64,000 nucleotides of DNA from Bacillota bacterium (GTDB lineage: Bacteria > Bacillota > Desulfotomaculia > Desulfotomaculales > Desulfallaceae). Below are positions 33,601-42,688 of this stretch, piece by piece; position 1 is the first letter of the stretch, and every line of letters begins with the position of its first letter. The stretch lies in NCBI GenBank assembly GCA_023439185.1, contig JAEXOR010000065.1:186001-250000 (forward strand), written 5' to 3'. The notes beneath the pieces are model-generated. The model saw nothing but the letters and a program-made list of their open reading frames with translations, was not told the DNA's origin and did no database searches. The position numbers and the translations under genes are program-made.

Positions 33601-35610
33601 TTAATCTTCGTCAGGCAGCAGTTTCATAACCATTTCTTCGTCTGCAACCAGGCGGTACGGCATTCTCGGCACGTCAGACGGTTCCAGCCAGCCTTCGTTG
33701 ACAAGTTGCTGCATCAGGTCCAGCAGTCTATTTTGTTTGATGCCCAGCGCCGTTCTAAGCATCCTGATTGACGGCGCCCGTTTTTCCTCGTTTTCTTCCT
33801 GGTCGAACCACGATTCCGCTAAGATTGACTTCAACTTGTAAAGCTCGTGGTTTTCATTTTCATCATTGTGGTGGGAGCCAACAGCGCTGAGGATGTTCAA
33901 AGCCGGTAATTCAACCAGGTCTTCATTCTCATTGCGGCTTCCCATAAGCGTTATTGTCCCTTCAGATTTTTCGGATACACTTTGGGCCATGAAAATTTCA
34001 CTACCGCTACCGCTACTGCAACTGCCGCGGTATTTACCGTTCCAGTATTCAACCAAACGCTCAATAGCCTCGTCAGCCTCCTGGTCATTCCCGCCGACAC
34101 CGGGGCTCTGAAAACGCTGCAAGCCATTTGCGCCCTCCAGAAGCGCAAGGCCGTCTCCCTTACCTACCAATTCCACTTTAGGGTCAAATCCCAGCACGGT
34201 CCTGAAGTCATGTTCGTTTACCATGCGAAAAGCTATCCTGGACGGCAGGTTGGCTTTAATCACGCCGGTAATAACATCCACCGAAGGCCTTTGCGTGGCG
34301 ACAATAAGGTGTATGCCCGCCGCTCTGGCCAGTTGGGCAAGCCTTTGAATAAGCGGTTCCACATCCTTTTTAGCCTGCACCATCAAGTCGGCCAGTTCGT
34401 CAATCACACAGATAATATAGGGCATCAAACCGTCCTTACCAGACGCCTTACTCCTATATTGCTGAATATTTTTAGCTTTAGTTGCTTCAAATTCCCTGTA
34501 TCTGCGATCCATTTCCACAACTAAAAATTGAAGCGCTTCCACGGCATCCTTTACTTCCGTGGCCACTTTCAAGGTGTGCGGAAGTTCATGGTAAGGCCTT
34601 AGCTCAACTTTCTTGGGGTCGATTAAAACGAATTTTAGTTCATCCGGCGTTTTAGATGTAATGAGAGTTACAAGTATTTCATTTATAAACCATGATTTTC
34701 CAGCGCCTGTTGCACCGCCCACAAGCAAATGCCGGATTGTAACAAGGTCAGTCAACACCGGGGAGCCCACGTCGTCAACACCTATTACAATGGGCAGTTC
34801 AGCCGTATAAAAGTATTCCCGCAATTTTTCGGTTTCCAGTATTGGACGAAGGTACACTTTTAAACGGTTTTTATGCGGTAGAATAAAGGCGGCGGTACCG
34901 GCCTTTTTGCCCGTCATGACCTGCAGCGAAGGAACGCCGAAGGCGGCGGACAGATCCTTCGTCAAGTTCTGCAGCCTGGTCAACCGCAAACCGTCAGGCA
35001 GCCCGATGGTGATCCTGGCCGCCACTGGGCCGGCTTCGGTACCCACCACGCTGATCCTTTCGCCGGCATCCAGCAGCCCAACCCGGCGAAAAGCGGCGTT
35101 TACCTGCCTGGCAAAACCCATGCCGGTACGGCCTTCAAGCACCGCCGCGTCTCCGACCGGCGGCAAGGGTAATAACTCCAAGGGCGGGAGCTTTTTATCC
35201 CGAGGAACTCCTTTGAGCTGCCGCACAGTCTCCAGGTTATTCTTCGCCAGGCCGATGATTGAGATAATCCACCTAAAAATAGAAAACCGCCTTTTACCGG
35301 CGGCAGCGGCATTATCGGCAGCCCTGTTGTCTCTGTCGTCTCTATCTTTAACCAATCTGCGCAGCATGAAAGCAAGCATTGCAAATAATATCGTCCCGGA
35401 AAATCCCAGGCCGAAAATGGCCGTCTTATAGGCCATGGCCCTAAAACCGGGAAAAGTATCGATCAGCGAGGAATGGAGCAAACCCAATCCTACAAAACCA
35501 GCTCCCGCAGAGAGAAAGACCACGTTGAAAAACAGGTTTTTCGCGGAGTTTATAAATTGCTCCGTAATTCCATTACCGGTTGGATAAGCAGCTTTTTTTG
35601 TTCGCGGCAT
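33601..35610 (-). CDS. FtsK/SpoIIIE-family DNA translocase (transfer coupling type)
   Basis: 669 aa. Two N-terminal membrane helices (about 25-50 and 63-90), a linker, then the FtsK alpha/beta motor with Walker A GGATGAGKSWFINE (about 300) and Walker B YIICVIDELADLM, followed by LIVATQRPSVDVITGVIKAN, and a C-terminal winged-helix gamma-like region (LRTALGIKQNRLLDLMQQLVNEGWL). Longer and closer to SpoIIIE than the usual ICE coupling proteins. It may pump dsDNA or act as the coupling ATPase. Its ATG shares a base with the stop of the 35610-35879 gene. Confidence 0.9.
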   Translation of the reverse strand: MPRTKKAAYPTGNGITEQFINSAKNLFFNVVFLSAGAGFVGLGLLHSSLIDTFPGFRAMAYKTAIFGLGFSGTILFAMLAFMLRRLVKDRDDRDNRAADNAAAAGKRRFSIFRWIISIIGLAKNNLETVRQLKGVPRDKKLPPLELLPLPPVGDAAVLEGRTGMGFARQVNAAFRRVGLLDAGERISVVGTEAGPVAARITIGLPDGLRLTRLQNLTKDLSAAFGVPSLQVMTGKKAGTAAFILPHKNRLKVYLRPILETEKLREYFYTAELPIVIGVDDVGSPVLTDLVTIRHLLVGGATGAGKSWFINEILVTLITSKTPDELKFVLIDPKKVELRPYHELPHTLKVATEVKDAVEALQFLVVEMDRRYREFEATKAKNIQQYRSKASGKDGLMPYIICVIDELADLMVQAKKDVEPLIQRLAQLARAAGIHLIVATQRPSVDVITGVIKANLPSRIAFRMVNEHDFRTVLGFDPKVELVGKGDGLALLEGANGLQRFQSPGVGGNDQEADEAIERLVEYWNGKYRGSCSSGSGSEIFMAQSVSEKSEGTITLMGSRNENEDLVELPALNILSAVGSHHNDENENHELYKLKSILAESWFDQEENEEKRAPSIRMLRTALGIKQNRLLDLMQQLVNEGWLEPSDVPRMPYRLVADEEMVMKLLPDED

Positions 35611-35879
35611 TAAATACCCCCTCGATTTATTAACGACTGCAACAGCACGGAAAAATTATGGCTGTTGCGCTTTATGGAGTCCTTAACCACCGGCCAGAAG
35701 TCATCCGCGACAGTTAAAATAATATCATTTACATCTGAAATGTTACGGACAACCATTACCAAAAGAAGAACAAGGAAGCCCCAGCGCAAAATTAAAGTTA
35801 CGGTTTTATTGGCCACCCTGGCCAGCGTGAAAGCCAGAATACCCATGCCTACAATCAAAAAGACTGTGCCCCAACTCAT
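35610..35879 (-). CDS. Small membrane protein before the FtsK-like gene
   Basis: 89 aa with two hydrophobic segments (about 5-22 and 27-45) and a soluble tail. The stop overlaps the FtsK-like start, so it is coupled to it. Possible T4SS-like small inner-membrane component; no family match. Confidence 0.72.
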   Translation of the reverse strand: MSWGTVFLIVGMGILAFTLARVANKTVTLILRWGFLVLLLVMVVRNISDVNDIILTVADDFWPVVKDSIKRNSHNFSVLLQSLINRGGI

Positions 35880-35889
35880 AGAATCCCTC

Positions 35890-36939
35890 CTACATAGCTC
35901 CGGCCGTTCTTTCCAGCTCCCTGAGAAATTTACTTACTCCCACCCACCAAGTTCGATCTGTCGCATACATGCCCCTGGGGTTGGAGGGGCTATTGATCCA
36001 CTGCAATGGATGTACTTCCGGAGGCCGGTTCAAACTCAGTTTGTTTATTGTTTTGGCGGCAATTTCCGCAGACTTTTCCAACCCCGGCGAATAATCAACC
36101 CATGAACCGTATACGTTAAATGGGTTCCCCAGCATCTTTACGGAAGACCCTTCAGGGACAAAGGATTGCTCCTGGCCGGTAATAGCCACCAATAATAGCG
36201 GGTTGACGTTATATTTTCGACCAACTCTTTCAAATACGTCTACCTGGTTGGCAAGCATGGATTTTCTGTTAGCCAACCAGGCAGACACAGCAGCGGCGTC
36301 AACCTGCTTAAAGGCCAATTCACCGGGCAGCACATCGGGCATAAGCCGGTTTAACACCAGCATTGGATCTACCCACCGGCCGTTTTCTTTCACTTGAAAA
36401 TGCAAGTGCGGCCCCGTGGATCTGCCTGTATTGCCGACATACCCTATTGTCGTACCCTGGCTAACCTGTTGACCTTCACGAACCGCATATCCGCTTAAGT
36501 GTGCGTAATAATATAGCCGATCATCGTCGCCGGCAAGGTAAATTTCCAGGCCGCCACTTGTACTATAGGAAAATGTAACCTTGCCGGCGGCCACCGCTAA
36601 TACCGGGGTGCCTTCCGGAGCTGCCAGGTCAACCCCCCGGTGACTATGATCACCTCTGTCATCACCAAATCTGCCGGTAATAACCCAATTAGCAGCGATA
36701 GGTGAAACCAACGGCCCGCCCCCGCTGCTTCCTATACCGGTATAACCGGGAGAAAACTCGTCCCATGCCGCGGTACCGGCAAAAAGCATAATAGGAATAA
36801 CGATAACCAGGCACAGGCATACGAGAATTAAAATTATAACCGGTACCCCCATGGCGGCGATAATGCCGCTCCATACCCAGCCGGCAGCCTTTCGCTTAAT
36901 CCCGGCTTTGGCAATATCAATTGCAGAGATAGGCACCAC
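35890..36939 (-). CDS. M23 peptidase fused to a lysozyme-like domain (T4SS cell-wall hydrolase)
   Basis: 349 aa. One N-terminal membrane anchor (about 22-55), M23 (LytM) domain at about 85-185 with HRGVDLA, the GPHLHFQV zinc motif and YYYAHLSGYAV, then a lysozyme/glucosaminidase-like domain (about 215-345: FERVGRKYNVNPLLLVAITGQEQSFVPEG; LGNPFNVYGSW). It cuts peptidoglycan to let the transfer channel through, like VirB1-type proteins. In line with VirB4 and the FtsK-like gene. Confidence 0.88.
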   Translation of the reverse strand: MVPISAIDIAKAGIKRKAAGWVWSGIIAAMGVPVIILILVCLCLVIVIPIMLFAGTAAWDEFSPGYTGIGSSGGGPLVSPIAANWVITGRFGDDRGDHSHRGVDLAAPEGTPVLAVAAGKVTFSYSTSGGLEIYLAGDDDRLYYYAHLSGYAVREGQQVSQGTTIGYVGNTGRSTGPHLHFQVKENGRWVDPMLVLNRLMPDVLPGELAFKQVDAAAVSAWLANRKSMLANQVDVFERVGRKYNVNPLLLVAITGQEQSFVPEGSSVKMLGNPFNVYGSWVDYSPGLEKSAEIAAKTINKLSLNRPPEVHPLQWINSPSNPRGMYATDRTWWVGVSKFLRELERTAGAM

Positions 36940-36982
36940 TCCGTTTCTCGCTTAGAGCTGCGTAAACCAACTAACGACATTA

Positions 36983-38788
36983 CTACCCGTTAAGGCCTTC
37001 GGTCTTGTATAGCTCCAGCTCTTCGTCGGACAGTTCAAGCCGCAGCGCATCATAAGAGTTCCCCACCCGGATTACGAAGCCGTGGTTCTTCCTTAACTCG
37101 TCTAACTGGGCCAGGATCTCTTCCGGAATTTTAGCCCGGTTCCGAACCTGAGTCACGTGGGACTCTTCCATGCCGAAAAGCACCTTATATGCGCTGTTAC
37201 CCCATATACTGTTCTCGTCGTCTTCCTTTCCGGCGGGCCATAATACAGAGGGGTTGTTGGCGCCCAGGGCCAGAAGTCCGTTATATTTTCTGATCATGGA
37301 GGCCAGGGAATTAACAAAATCCCAGGCATCCAGGTTCGGCAGCAGCCTTTGGCCTTCGTCACAAAAAACACCGCTGTATTGCTCGCCCCTGATCTTATTC
37401 CTGATTACCAGTTCCCAGACTGTATCAAGGGTAAGAGACATTTTAACCGCAGCGTCAGGATCAAACTTGCTTTTATTTACTCCCCGGGCAACGTGAAAAA
37501 CCACCAGTTGGGCTTTTTCCAGGTCTTCGGCTGTCTCGCTGCTGGTAAACATTTTTTTCTGAGAGCCTTCAAAGTACATATACAGGCGGTTTCGGAGTTT
37601 CCTTGCCGCATTGGTGCTATCCTGGCACAGGAAGGAATACCACTGATGCATATCACATTTGGCAATGTCCCAAGTGGACTGATCCTCCGGGTCGATACCC
37701 GCGTTCTCCCAGGCGCCCACCAGCGCCCGGTCGACTACGTTTCTTTCCTCCGGAGACAAACCGCCGGCCAACAAAGATACTGTTCGCTGCAATCTACCGG
37801 AAACTTCGAGCAGTCTCCCCGCGTCCTCTTCAACCTTGCCAAAGGAACGGGGGACTTTCAGCGGGTCGAAATACTTGCCGGAACCTGGGTTGTGGTCCAC
37901 CCATATACCCCCGACTTTGCGGCATAACTTCTCGTATTCGCCGTCGACATCCAGGATGTATACCTTATACCCTTCCAATAGCAGGGTGACCACTAATGCT
38001 TTAAGGAACGTCGATTTTCCGGTACCCGATTCACCTAATACTACAAAATTTTTGTTTAAATCCCCGCGTTTGATATTGATGTGCACAAAGCTTTGGTTGC
38101 TTGTCCGGTTGCCGATATAATTGCCTCTGCCTTCCGTTAGAGACCCATCTAAAAACGGATTTAATATTGATATGGCCTCTTCGTCAACCAACCTCCCCGG
38201 CCAATCTTTATAAAACTGGAGATGGGAAGCGCCAACCGACCAGGTTTCCGAAAAAGCCTGCGTCTGTTCATGAGGCAACCGGGTAACAGACATTTTGAAC
38301 TTATCGCCGGAAAGAGTTTTTTCCACTTCGGAAGCCACAGTCTCAAGTTGTTCTTCGGAGGCTGCCGTGATGGTGATAAAACACCACATATCAAGAACTG
38401 ACGCTCCGCCGTATGACGATTGTTCGTCAAGGTACTGGAGCGCCCGTAATGCCTTTACTTCATCGGGTCTTGGAAACTCGGCGGTTTCAGTGCTTTTTTT
38501 CAGCCGTCGTATCTTCATTTTCCCCATGTGGCCCAGCCTGAAATTCGACGGTATAATTCGCAGTGTTATTCTCAAGGAAACGCCCCTGGGTCTTTTAAAC
38601 TTCATTTTGGTAATCTCACTGAAAAAACCGGAAGCCCGCCTTATTGTATATGGCCAGGTTCTTACCAGCATTGTCATAATCCAGGTTTCCGCACCAACGT
38701 TTAAATGGCTTGGAGACTTGTCAACGGTACCGGTATACGTCGTTACCCAGTCAGCCAGACACCGGCCCTCAATGTTTTCGTGAGGCAA
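36983..38788 (-). CDS. virB4: VirB4/TraE-type conjugation ATPase
   Basis: 601 aa. Walker A GESGTGKSTFLKAL (about 255), the VirB4 motif VYILDVDGEYEKL, Walker B YSGVFCDEGQRLLPN and a C-terminal motif with a conserved Gln/Arg (LALGANNPSVLW). N-terminal region as in TraE/CagE proteins. Drives assembly of the secretion channel and is the clearest sign that the element once moved, or moves, by conjugation. Slightly short for the family but complete. Confidence 0.92.
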   Translation of the reverse strand: MPHENIEGRCLADWVTTYTGTVDKSPSHLNVGAETWIMTMLVRTWPYTIRRASGFFSEITKMKFKRPRGVSLRITLRIIPSNFRLGHMGKMKIRRLKKSTETAEFPRPDEVKALRALQYLDEQSSYGGASVLDMWCFITITAASEEQLETVASEVEKTLSGDKFKMSVTRLPHEQTQAFSETWSVGASHLQFYKDWPGRLVDEEAISILNPFLDGSLTEGRGNYIGNRTSNQSFVHINIKRGDLNKNFVVLGESGTGKSTFLKALVVTLLLEGYKVYILDVDGEYEKLCRKVGGIWVDHNPGSGKYFDPLKVPRSFGKVEEDAGRLLEVSGRLQRTVSLLAGGLSPEERNVVDRALVGAWENAGIDPEDQSTWDIAKCDMHQWYSFLCQDSTNAARKLRNRLYMYFEGSQKKMFTSSETAEDLEKAQLVVFHVARGVNKSKFDPDAAVKMSLTLDTVWELVIRNKIRGEQYSGVFCDEGQRLLPNLDAWDFVNSLASMIRKYNGLLALGANNPSVLWPAGKEDDENSIWGNSAYKVLFGMEESHVTQVRNRAKIPEEILAQLDELRKNHGFVIRVGNSYDALRLELSDEELELYKTEGLNG

Positions 38789-39371
38789 TATAGAAATTTT
38801 TCTCCCTCCTATTTGCGTTCAGACATTTTTCCAACACCGCAATAAATTGTTCCGGAATGCTTCCACGGGCTAACGCATCCAGCGCTTCACCTGGTTTGCA
38901 AAATTCTTCTCTGTATGGCCGGGGTTGCGTCAACGCGGAATAAACTTCAGAAACCGCCGCCATCATAGACAGGGGATTTATCTGGCGCCCCTTGATACCT
39001 TTGGGGTAACCGCTGCCGTCCGGACGTTCGTGGTGTTCAATTATAATTTTTCTCACTAAATGCGAAGCTCCCGGCATAACCGCATTAAGCAATAGAGCAC
39101 CTTGAACCGGGTGGTAAAAAATAAGCACCCGTTCCTTTCTGGAAAGGCGCTTTTTATAAACCATACTTCGCGGCCACGCTATTTTCCCAATGTCGTGCAA
39201 GAAAGTCCCGGTGACCAGATCCCTTTTTTCCGTGGGCTTCAGGCCCATATTCTCACCAATGAGTCCGGCCAGTTCAGCCGCAGCCGTGGCATGAACGAGT
39301 AAGTTTTCGTCCCACGCCTTCATTTTGGCGGCAAACCATGCCATGGTTGGGGATTGAATTATTTCACACAT
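38769..39371 (-). CDS. HD-GYP/HDIG-domain phosphohydrolase
   Basis: 200 aa, one HD domain: FLHDIGKIAW, then HPVQGALLLNAV and the GYP signature EHHERPDGSGYPKGIKGRQI. HD-GYP proteins hydrolyse cyclic di-GMP (or cyclic GMP-AMP). No sensor domain. Overlaps the virB4 start by 20 nt, so it belongs to the transfer operon; signal control of transfer is my inference. Confidence 0.88.
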   Translation of the reverse strand: MCEIIQSPTMAWFAAKMKAWDENLLVHATAAAELAGLIGENMGLKPTEKRDLVTGTFLHDIGKIAWPRSMVYKKRLSRKERVLIFYHPVQGALLLNAVMPGASHLVRKIIIEHHERPDGSGYPKGIKGRQINPLSMMAAVSEVYSALTQPRPYREEFCKPGEALDALARGSIPEQFIAVLEKCLNANRREKNFYIASRKH

Positions 39372-39407
39372 TTCTTCACCTCATAAAGTCCGGTTTGCCA
39401 TCCTTCA

Positions 39408-39602
39408 TCACCAATAATTCTTCCGCTGTTGTCTAAATTCTTCCGCTTTCACCGGGTCCGTAAAATAATCCCGATAGGTGTCGCAATCTTTCGTAGATTC
39501 AAATTTGCTTTCCGGGCACTCCGGCAAATCAAGCAAAAATGAATTAGATGTCCACATATCCACGGTTTTAAAATATTTTCGTACAACTTCGTAAATTTTC
39601 AT
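39408..39602 (-). CDS. Small hypothetical protein, 64 aa
   Basis: ATG 39602 behind GGAGGTTTTATGTG. Sequence MKIYEVVRKYFKTVDMW...DCDTYRDYFTDPVKAEEFR; no family. Its leader (GGAGGTT..ATGTGATGA) is the same as that of the 39807 gene, and both genes follow the same terminator-palindrome cassette. Confidence 0.6.
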   Translation of the reverse strand: MKIYEVVRKYFKTVDMWTSNSFLLDLPECPESKFESTKDCDTYRDYFTDPVKAEEFRQQRKNYW

Positions 39603-39695
39603 CACATAAAACCTCCTTTTTGTTCGGATTATCCCTTTTTGTTTTGGCGAAGCCCTCCAAAAACATCTTATAAAAAAGCATGGCCGAGAAAAAAA

Positions 39696-39770
39696 ATCCC
39701 ACGTGGAATGATTCTAAAAAAATAACCCCGGGGAGGCCCGGGGCTAATATCACTGTATCACCATAACCTT
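39696..39770 (-). repeat. Terminator-palindrome cassette, copy A (palindrome site 3)
   Basis: On the minus strand: TACAGTGATATTAG, hairpin CCCCGGG..CCCCGGGG with T-run, then the palindrome ATTCCACGTGGGAT (39697-39710, one mismatch). Copy B repeats this at 40114-40190. Confidence 0.75.
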
Positions 39771-39806
39771 TTTCAAACTCATCAACGGGATCGGCGTTTA
39801 TCCGTT

Positions 39807-40043
39807 TTATTTTCTTAATAGCCGCTCAACGGCCTTTTTATTAGCGTTGTTTTCCGCCTGGCTTATGGATGAGTCATCAAAGGCAATATAGCAACCTTCG
39901 CGGATTAATGCCGCTGCCATTTCTACTGGGTCAATCCCCGCACCCCGGCAAAGGTACTGCACGACATTATAACGGGTCTGGCCCTGCGTCCCCTCATTCA
40001 TGAGCCGGTTTTTGTAGCGGGTGAAAATTCTATCCTCGGTCAT
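39807..40043 (-). CDS. Small hypothetical protein, 78 aa
   Basis: ATG 40043 behind GGGGGTTATGTG. Sequence RYKNRLMNEGTQGQTRYNVVQYLCRGAGIDPVEMAA (read in two parts) suggests a small helical DNA-binding-like protein, but no family is recognised. Same leader type as the 39408 gene. Confidence 0.6.
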   Translation of the reverse strand: MTEDRIFTRYKNRLMNEGTQGQTRYNVVQYLCRGAGIDPVEMAAALIREGCYIAFDDSSISQAENNANKKAVERLLRK

Positions 40044-40113
40044 CACATAACCCCCTTAAGTTAAATTTTCGTATTCCTTGGATTTACTGAGGTTTACTTT
40101 AGGTAAAAGAAAA

Positions 40114-40190
40114 ATTCCACGTGGAATATCCTTAAAAAAAATGACCCCGGGGAAACCCGGGGCTAATATCACTGTACTGCTAATATCACT
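40114..40190 (-). repeat. Terminator-palindrome cassette, copy B (palindrome site 4)
   Basis: Perfect palindrome ATTCCA-CG-TGGAAT at 40114-40127, preceded on the minus strand by hairpin CCCCGGG..CCCCGGGG with eight T and by TACAGTGATATTAG. The 3' end of the adjoining secreted-protein gene contains a second TACAGTGATATTAG. The hairpin should terminate the secreted-protein transcript. Confidence 0.8.
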
Positions 40191-41835
40191 GTACTAATGA
40201 CAGTTCAACCTCAAACAGAACTGAACCGTCGACCCGGATGAAGGGATCTTGGGTAAGGTGCTTTTGCTTGGTCCCCCGTTCAGCAGTGATGGTAACACCT
40301 ATGGTACTGCCTTCCTCGGCATCCGGCGGTACCGTATATAATCCCCGCCAGGTGTTTTCATCCGTGGTAACCGGGTCCATCGGAGTAAGCATTACATTAT
40401 GCCCGGTGGTAAATACAGCGGTTACATTTTCCGCGCATCCCTTAGTGTCAACCTCAAATTGAACTTCAGCTCCGGCTTTAACAACTGCCGGGAATGTGTT
40501 CAAAGGCACCGGCTGGCCAGGAAGGTTATACGCTATTGCGCGTATCTCCAGATCGCAGATTTCGAGCATGGTTGCCTCAAGTGTTACTTTCAGTATCTTG
40601 GGAGTCACTTCTTTATCCTGGGTGTCAAGAACCGCTTTCACTTTAAACTGCGTACCTGCCGGCACTCCGGTCCACTGGCCGTTTAGAACCTCCGTCCAAA
40701 CAATGCCGCCATCCGAAGAAACGAAGTATTTTACCGATGTTCCCGCCGGCAGGTCCTCGTCGACCGTCAAACGCACTTCGTCATATGATATGCTGGACGT
40801 TACAACCCTGGAATAATACTCTTTAGGGCTGGAATACCCCACGGCGGCCAATTCCAATCCTGTTTTCTCCAGCTCCGCAACCCGGACCATACTGTCTGTT
40901 GAATCATCATAGGCATAATACCGGACCTCACCGGTTTCAGTTATAAAAGCTTGCTCATACGCGCCCGGCTTGATGGAGATCGCCACCGCCCCGGGTACCG
41001 AACCGACGCTGTATGCCAACACCTGCTGTGCGCCGCCGGCGTCATCATATTGCAAGTACCGGCCCTCGGCGCCCTCCAGGAGCGCCGTACCGTCCTGGTT
41101 GGCGCCGGCAGAAACGATATTGGAGTACCCTGAAGCTTTTCGCGCCGGGTCTTCAATATACTCTGCGGTCGCGTCATCAAACATCAGATAATGCTTTTCC
41201 GTTTTGGTAACCACCACGACATCGGGGCCGCCGTCAACCACAGACAAGGCCACCGGCTCGCCAATATCAAGCTCCTTTTCAAACTCAACACTTAATGACG
41301 CCCCGGCCCGGTACCGGGTTATTTTTGTTTTGCCGTCTGCGGTGCGGGACAGAACCACAGCTTTGTCGGTATCCTCAACGGAACTTATTGACAGAACATC
41401 AGTCAATCCGGAAGCTTTTAGGGCCGGGTCGTCAGAATAAGCGCCCCCGGAAAACTCACAATATTGAGCATAATCTTCTCCTATAACCCAAAGGTTTAGG
41501 TTATCCTGCCTGACCGCCAACCCCCTGGCATTTGTTAACCAATCAATTTGAGTATCATATAATGCACCGGTGGCTGCGTCATACTCAGAGATTATTACAC
41601 CCTCACTGGTCGTAACAGCGTATCCTTCGCCGTATTTAAGCATGGCTATGGCATTCGGCATTGGGTTTTTGGGTAGACGGACATACCCGCCGGAGACGTC
41701 CACCACCGCGCTGGTCTTGGACATATCTACTAATGATGTATCGTTGAAATCGTCTTCTAAAATCACTTCCGCTGCGGCAACGGAGGGGAAAGAAAAACAG
41801 ATTAAGGCAAATAACAAAACCCAAAACCTTTTCAG
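40186..41835 (-). CDS. Secreted beta-rich (propeller-like) protein
   Basis: About 549 aa. I favour a CTG start at 41835: GAGAGGGGG lies 8 nt upstream, it is 1 nt after the previous stop, and it completes the signal peptide (MKRFWVLLFALICFSFPSVAAAE in two pieces: MKRFWVLLFALICF and SFPSVAAAE). A TTG at 41817 is the alternative. The mature part repeats blades with SGLTDVLSISS, SGYSNIVSAG and YDDAT/YDDAG/YDDST units, typical of a beta-propeller, then Ig-like strands. Probably surface-exposed, a possible adhesin for mating contacts. Family not recognised. Confidence 0.72.
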   Translation of the reverse strand: MKRFWVLLFALICFSFPSVAAAEVILEDDFNDTSLVDMSKTSAVVDVSGGYVRLPKNPMPNAIAMLKYGEGYAVTTSEGVIISEYDAATGALYDTQIDWLTNARGLAVRQDNLNLWVIGEDYAQYCEFSGGAYSDDPALKASGLTDVLSISSVEDTDKAVVLSRTADGKTKITRYRAGASLSVEFEKELDIGEPVALSVVDGGPDVVVVTKTEKHYLMFDDATAEYIEDPARKASGYSNIVSAGANQDGTALLEGAEGRYLQYDDAGGAQQVLAYSVGSVPGAVAISIKPGAYEQAFITETGEVRYYAYDDSTDSMVRVAELEKTGLELAAVGYSSPKEYYSRVVTSSISYDEVRLTVDEDLPAGTSVKYFVSSDGGIVWTEVLNGQWTGVPAGTQFKVKAVLDTQDKEVTPKILKVTLEATMLEICDLEIRAIAYNLPGQPVPLNTFPAVVKAGAEVQFEVDTKGCAENVTAVFTTGHNVMLTPMDPVTTDENTWRGLYTVPPDAEEGSTIGVTITAERGTKQKHLTQDPFIRVDGSVLFEVELSLVQ

Positions 41836-41836
41836 T

Positions 41837-42640
41837 TTAATTCCCCCTCTCCTGGCCGGCTATACCCATCCTGGCGATTTTCCATTGTCCGCCAACATCT
41901 ACTATATCCACTATGTTAGTAATGGTTGTGTCATTGTTTCCACCAAAATAAGTAACCTCTGCAATACAGTACCCTTCGGCGTCACCCAGGCTCTTAATCT
42001 CTTGTACTTCAAAACCTTTACTTGTTTTAGCCGGAGGAGGTTGCAAAGACGATAGCTGTGATGCTACATCAAGCAGTTGGCCGGCAAGGTAGTCCCGTTC
42101 CTGATACTTTTTCAGCTCAAATGGCAATGAGAAATATTCTTCAAGTACCTTTTGGGCACCGGCGGGGATCTCTCCCATGGCCACCGCTGGCCGCTCTATC
42201 GCTGCGGGCTCAACGCTGTAAATCGACCAGCGTTTGCCTTGTTTGATCAGGTAAAAGTTCAGTGCATAACGATCACTGTAAGACTCAAACAGCGCTGTTA
42301 TATCGGCGTAAACCGCTGCCAGTTCCGGCGTAATTATTCTCCCTTCGAGTTTCACAGACAGATAATCTTTTTGTACATGCCCGCGCTTAAAATTAATAGC
42401 TGCTTCCTCCCGGGCCTCACCAATCAAAAACTTGTTCATACGAGCATAATTGCTATTTTGCTCAGCATCAAGGAAACTGTTCACCACGTTTTTAACGTCT
42501 GTTTCTGCTGTAAACAACTCATTTTCTGCTGTAAACAACTCAATTTGTTGTTCAGTTGGGGGCACTCCGCGGCATCCGACCAGGAGTATAATAAGAACTA
42601 TAAAAAGTATAACTACATCAATTTTAGTTATGGCCAACAC
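41837..42640 (-). CDS. Lipoprotein of unknown function
   Basis: About 265 aa. N-terminal hydrophobic stretch ending in the lipobox LLVGC (about residue 23). The mature part has a coiled region (EQQIELFTAENELFTAETDV contains a duplicated LFTAE unit) and an NTF2/DUF4440-like arrangement (FLDAEQNSNYARMNKFLIGEA). Start codon uncertain (GTG/TTG next to GGGAGG). Coupled to the secreted protein downstream. Confidence 0.72.
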   Translation of the reverse strand: MLAITKIDVVILFIVLIILLVGCRGVPPTEQQIELFTAENELFTAETDVKNVVNSFLDAEQNSNYARMNKFLIGEAREEAAINFKRGHVQKDYLSVKLEGRIITPELAAVYADITALFESYSDRYALNFYLIKQGKRWSIYSVEPAAIERPAVAMGEIPAGAQKVLEEYFSLPFELKKYQERDYLAGQLLDVASQLSSLQPPPAKTSKGFEVQEIKSLGDAEGYCIAEVTYFGGNNDTTITNIVDIVDVGGQWKIARMGIAGQERGN

Positions 42641-42659
42641 CTCCCTTCAAAAAATGTAA

Positions 42660-42685
42660 AGAACCCCGGCTAAAAGCCGGGGCAG
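42660..42685 (-). terminator. Hairpin after the 42689-43720 gene
   Basis: CCCCGGC-TAAAA-GCCGGGG, followed on the minus strand by TTCTTT. It lies between the secreted coiled-coil protein and the lipoprotein gene. Confidence 0.6.
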
Positions 42686-42688
42686 CGA

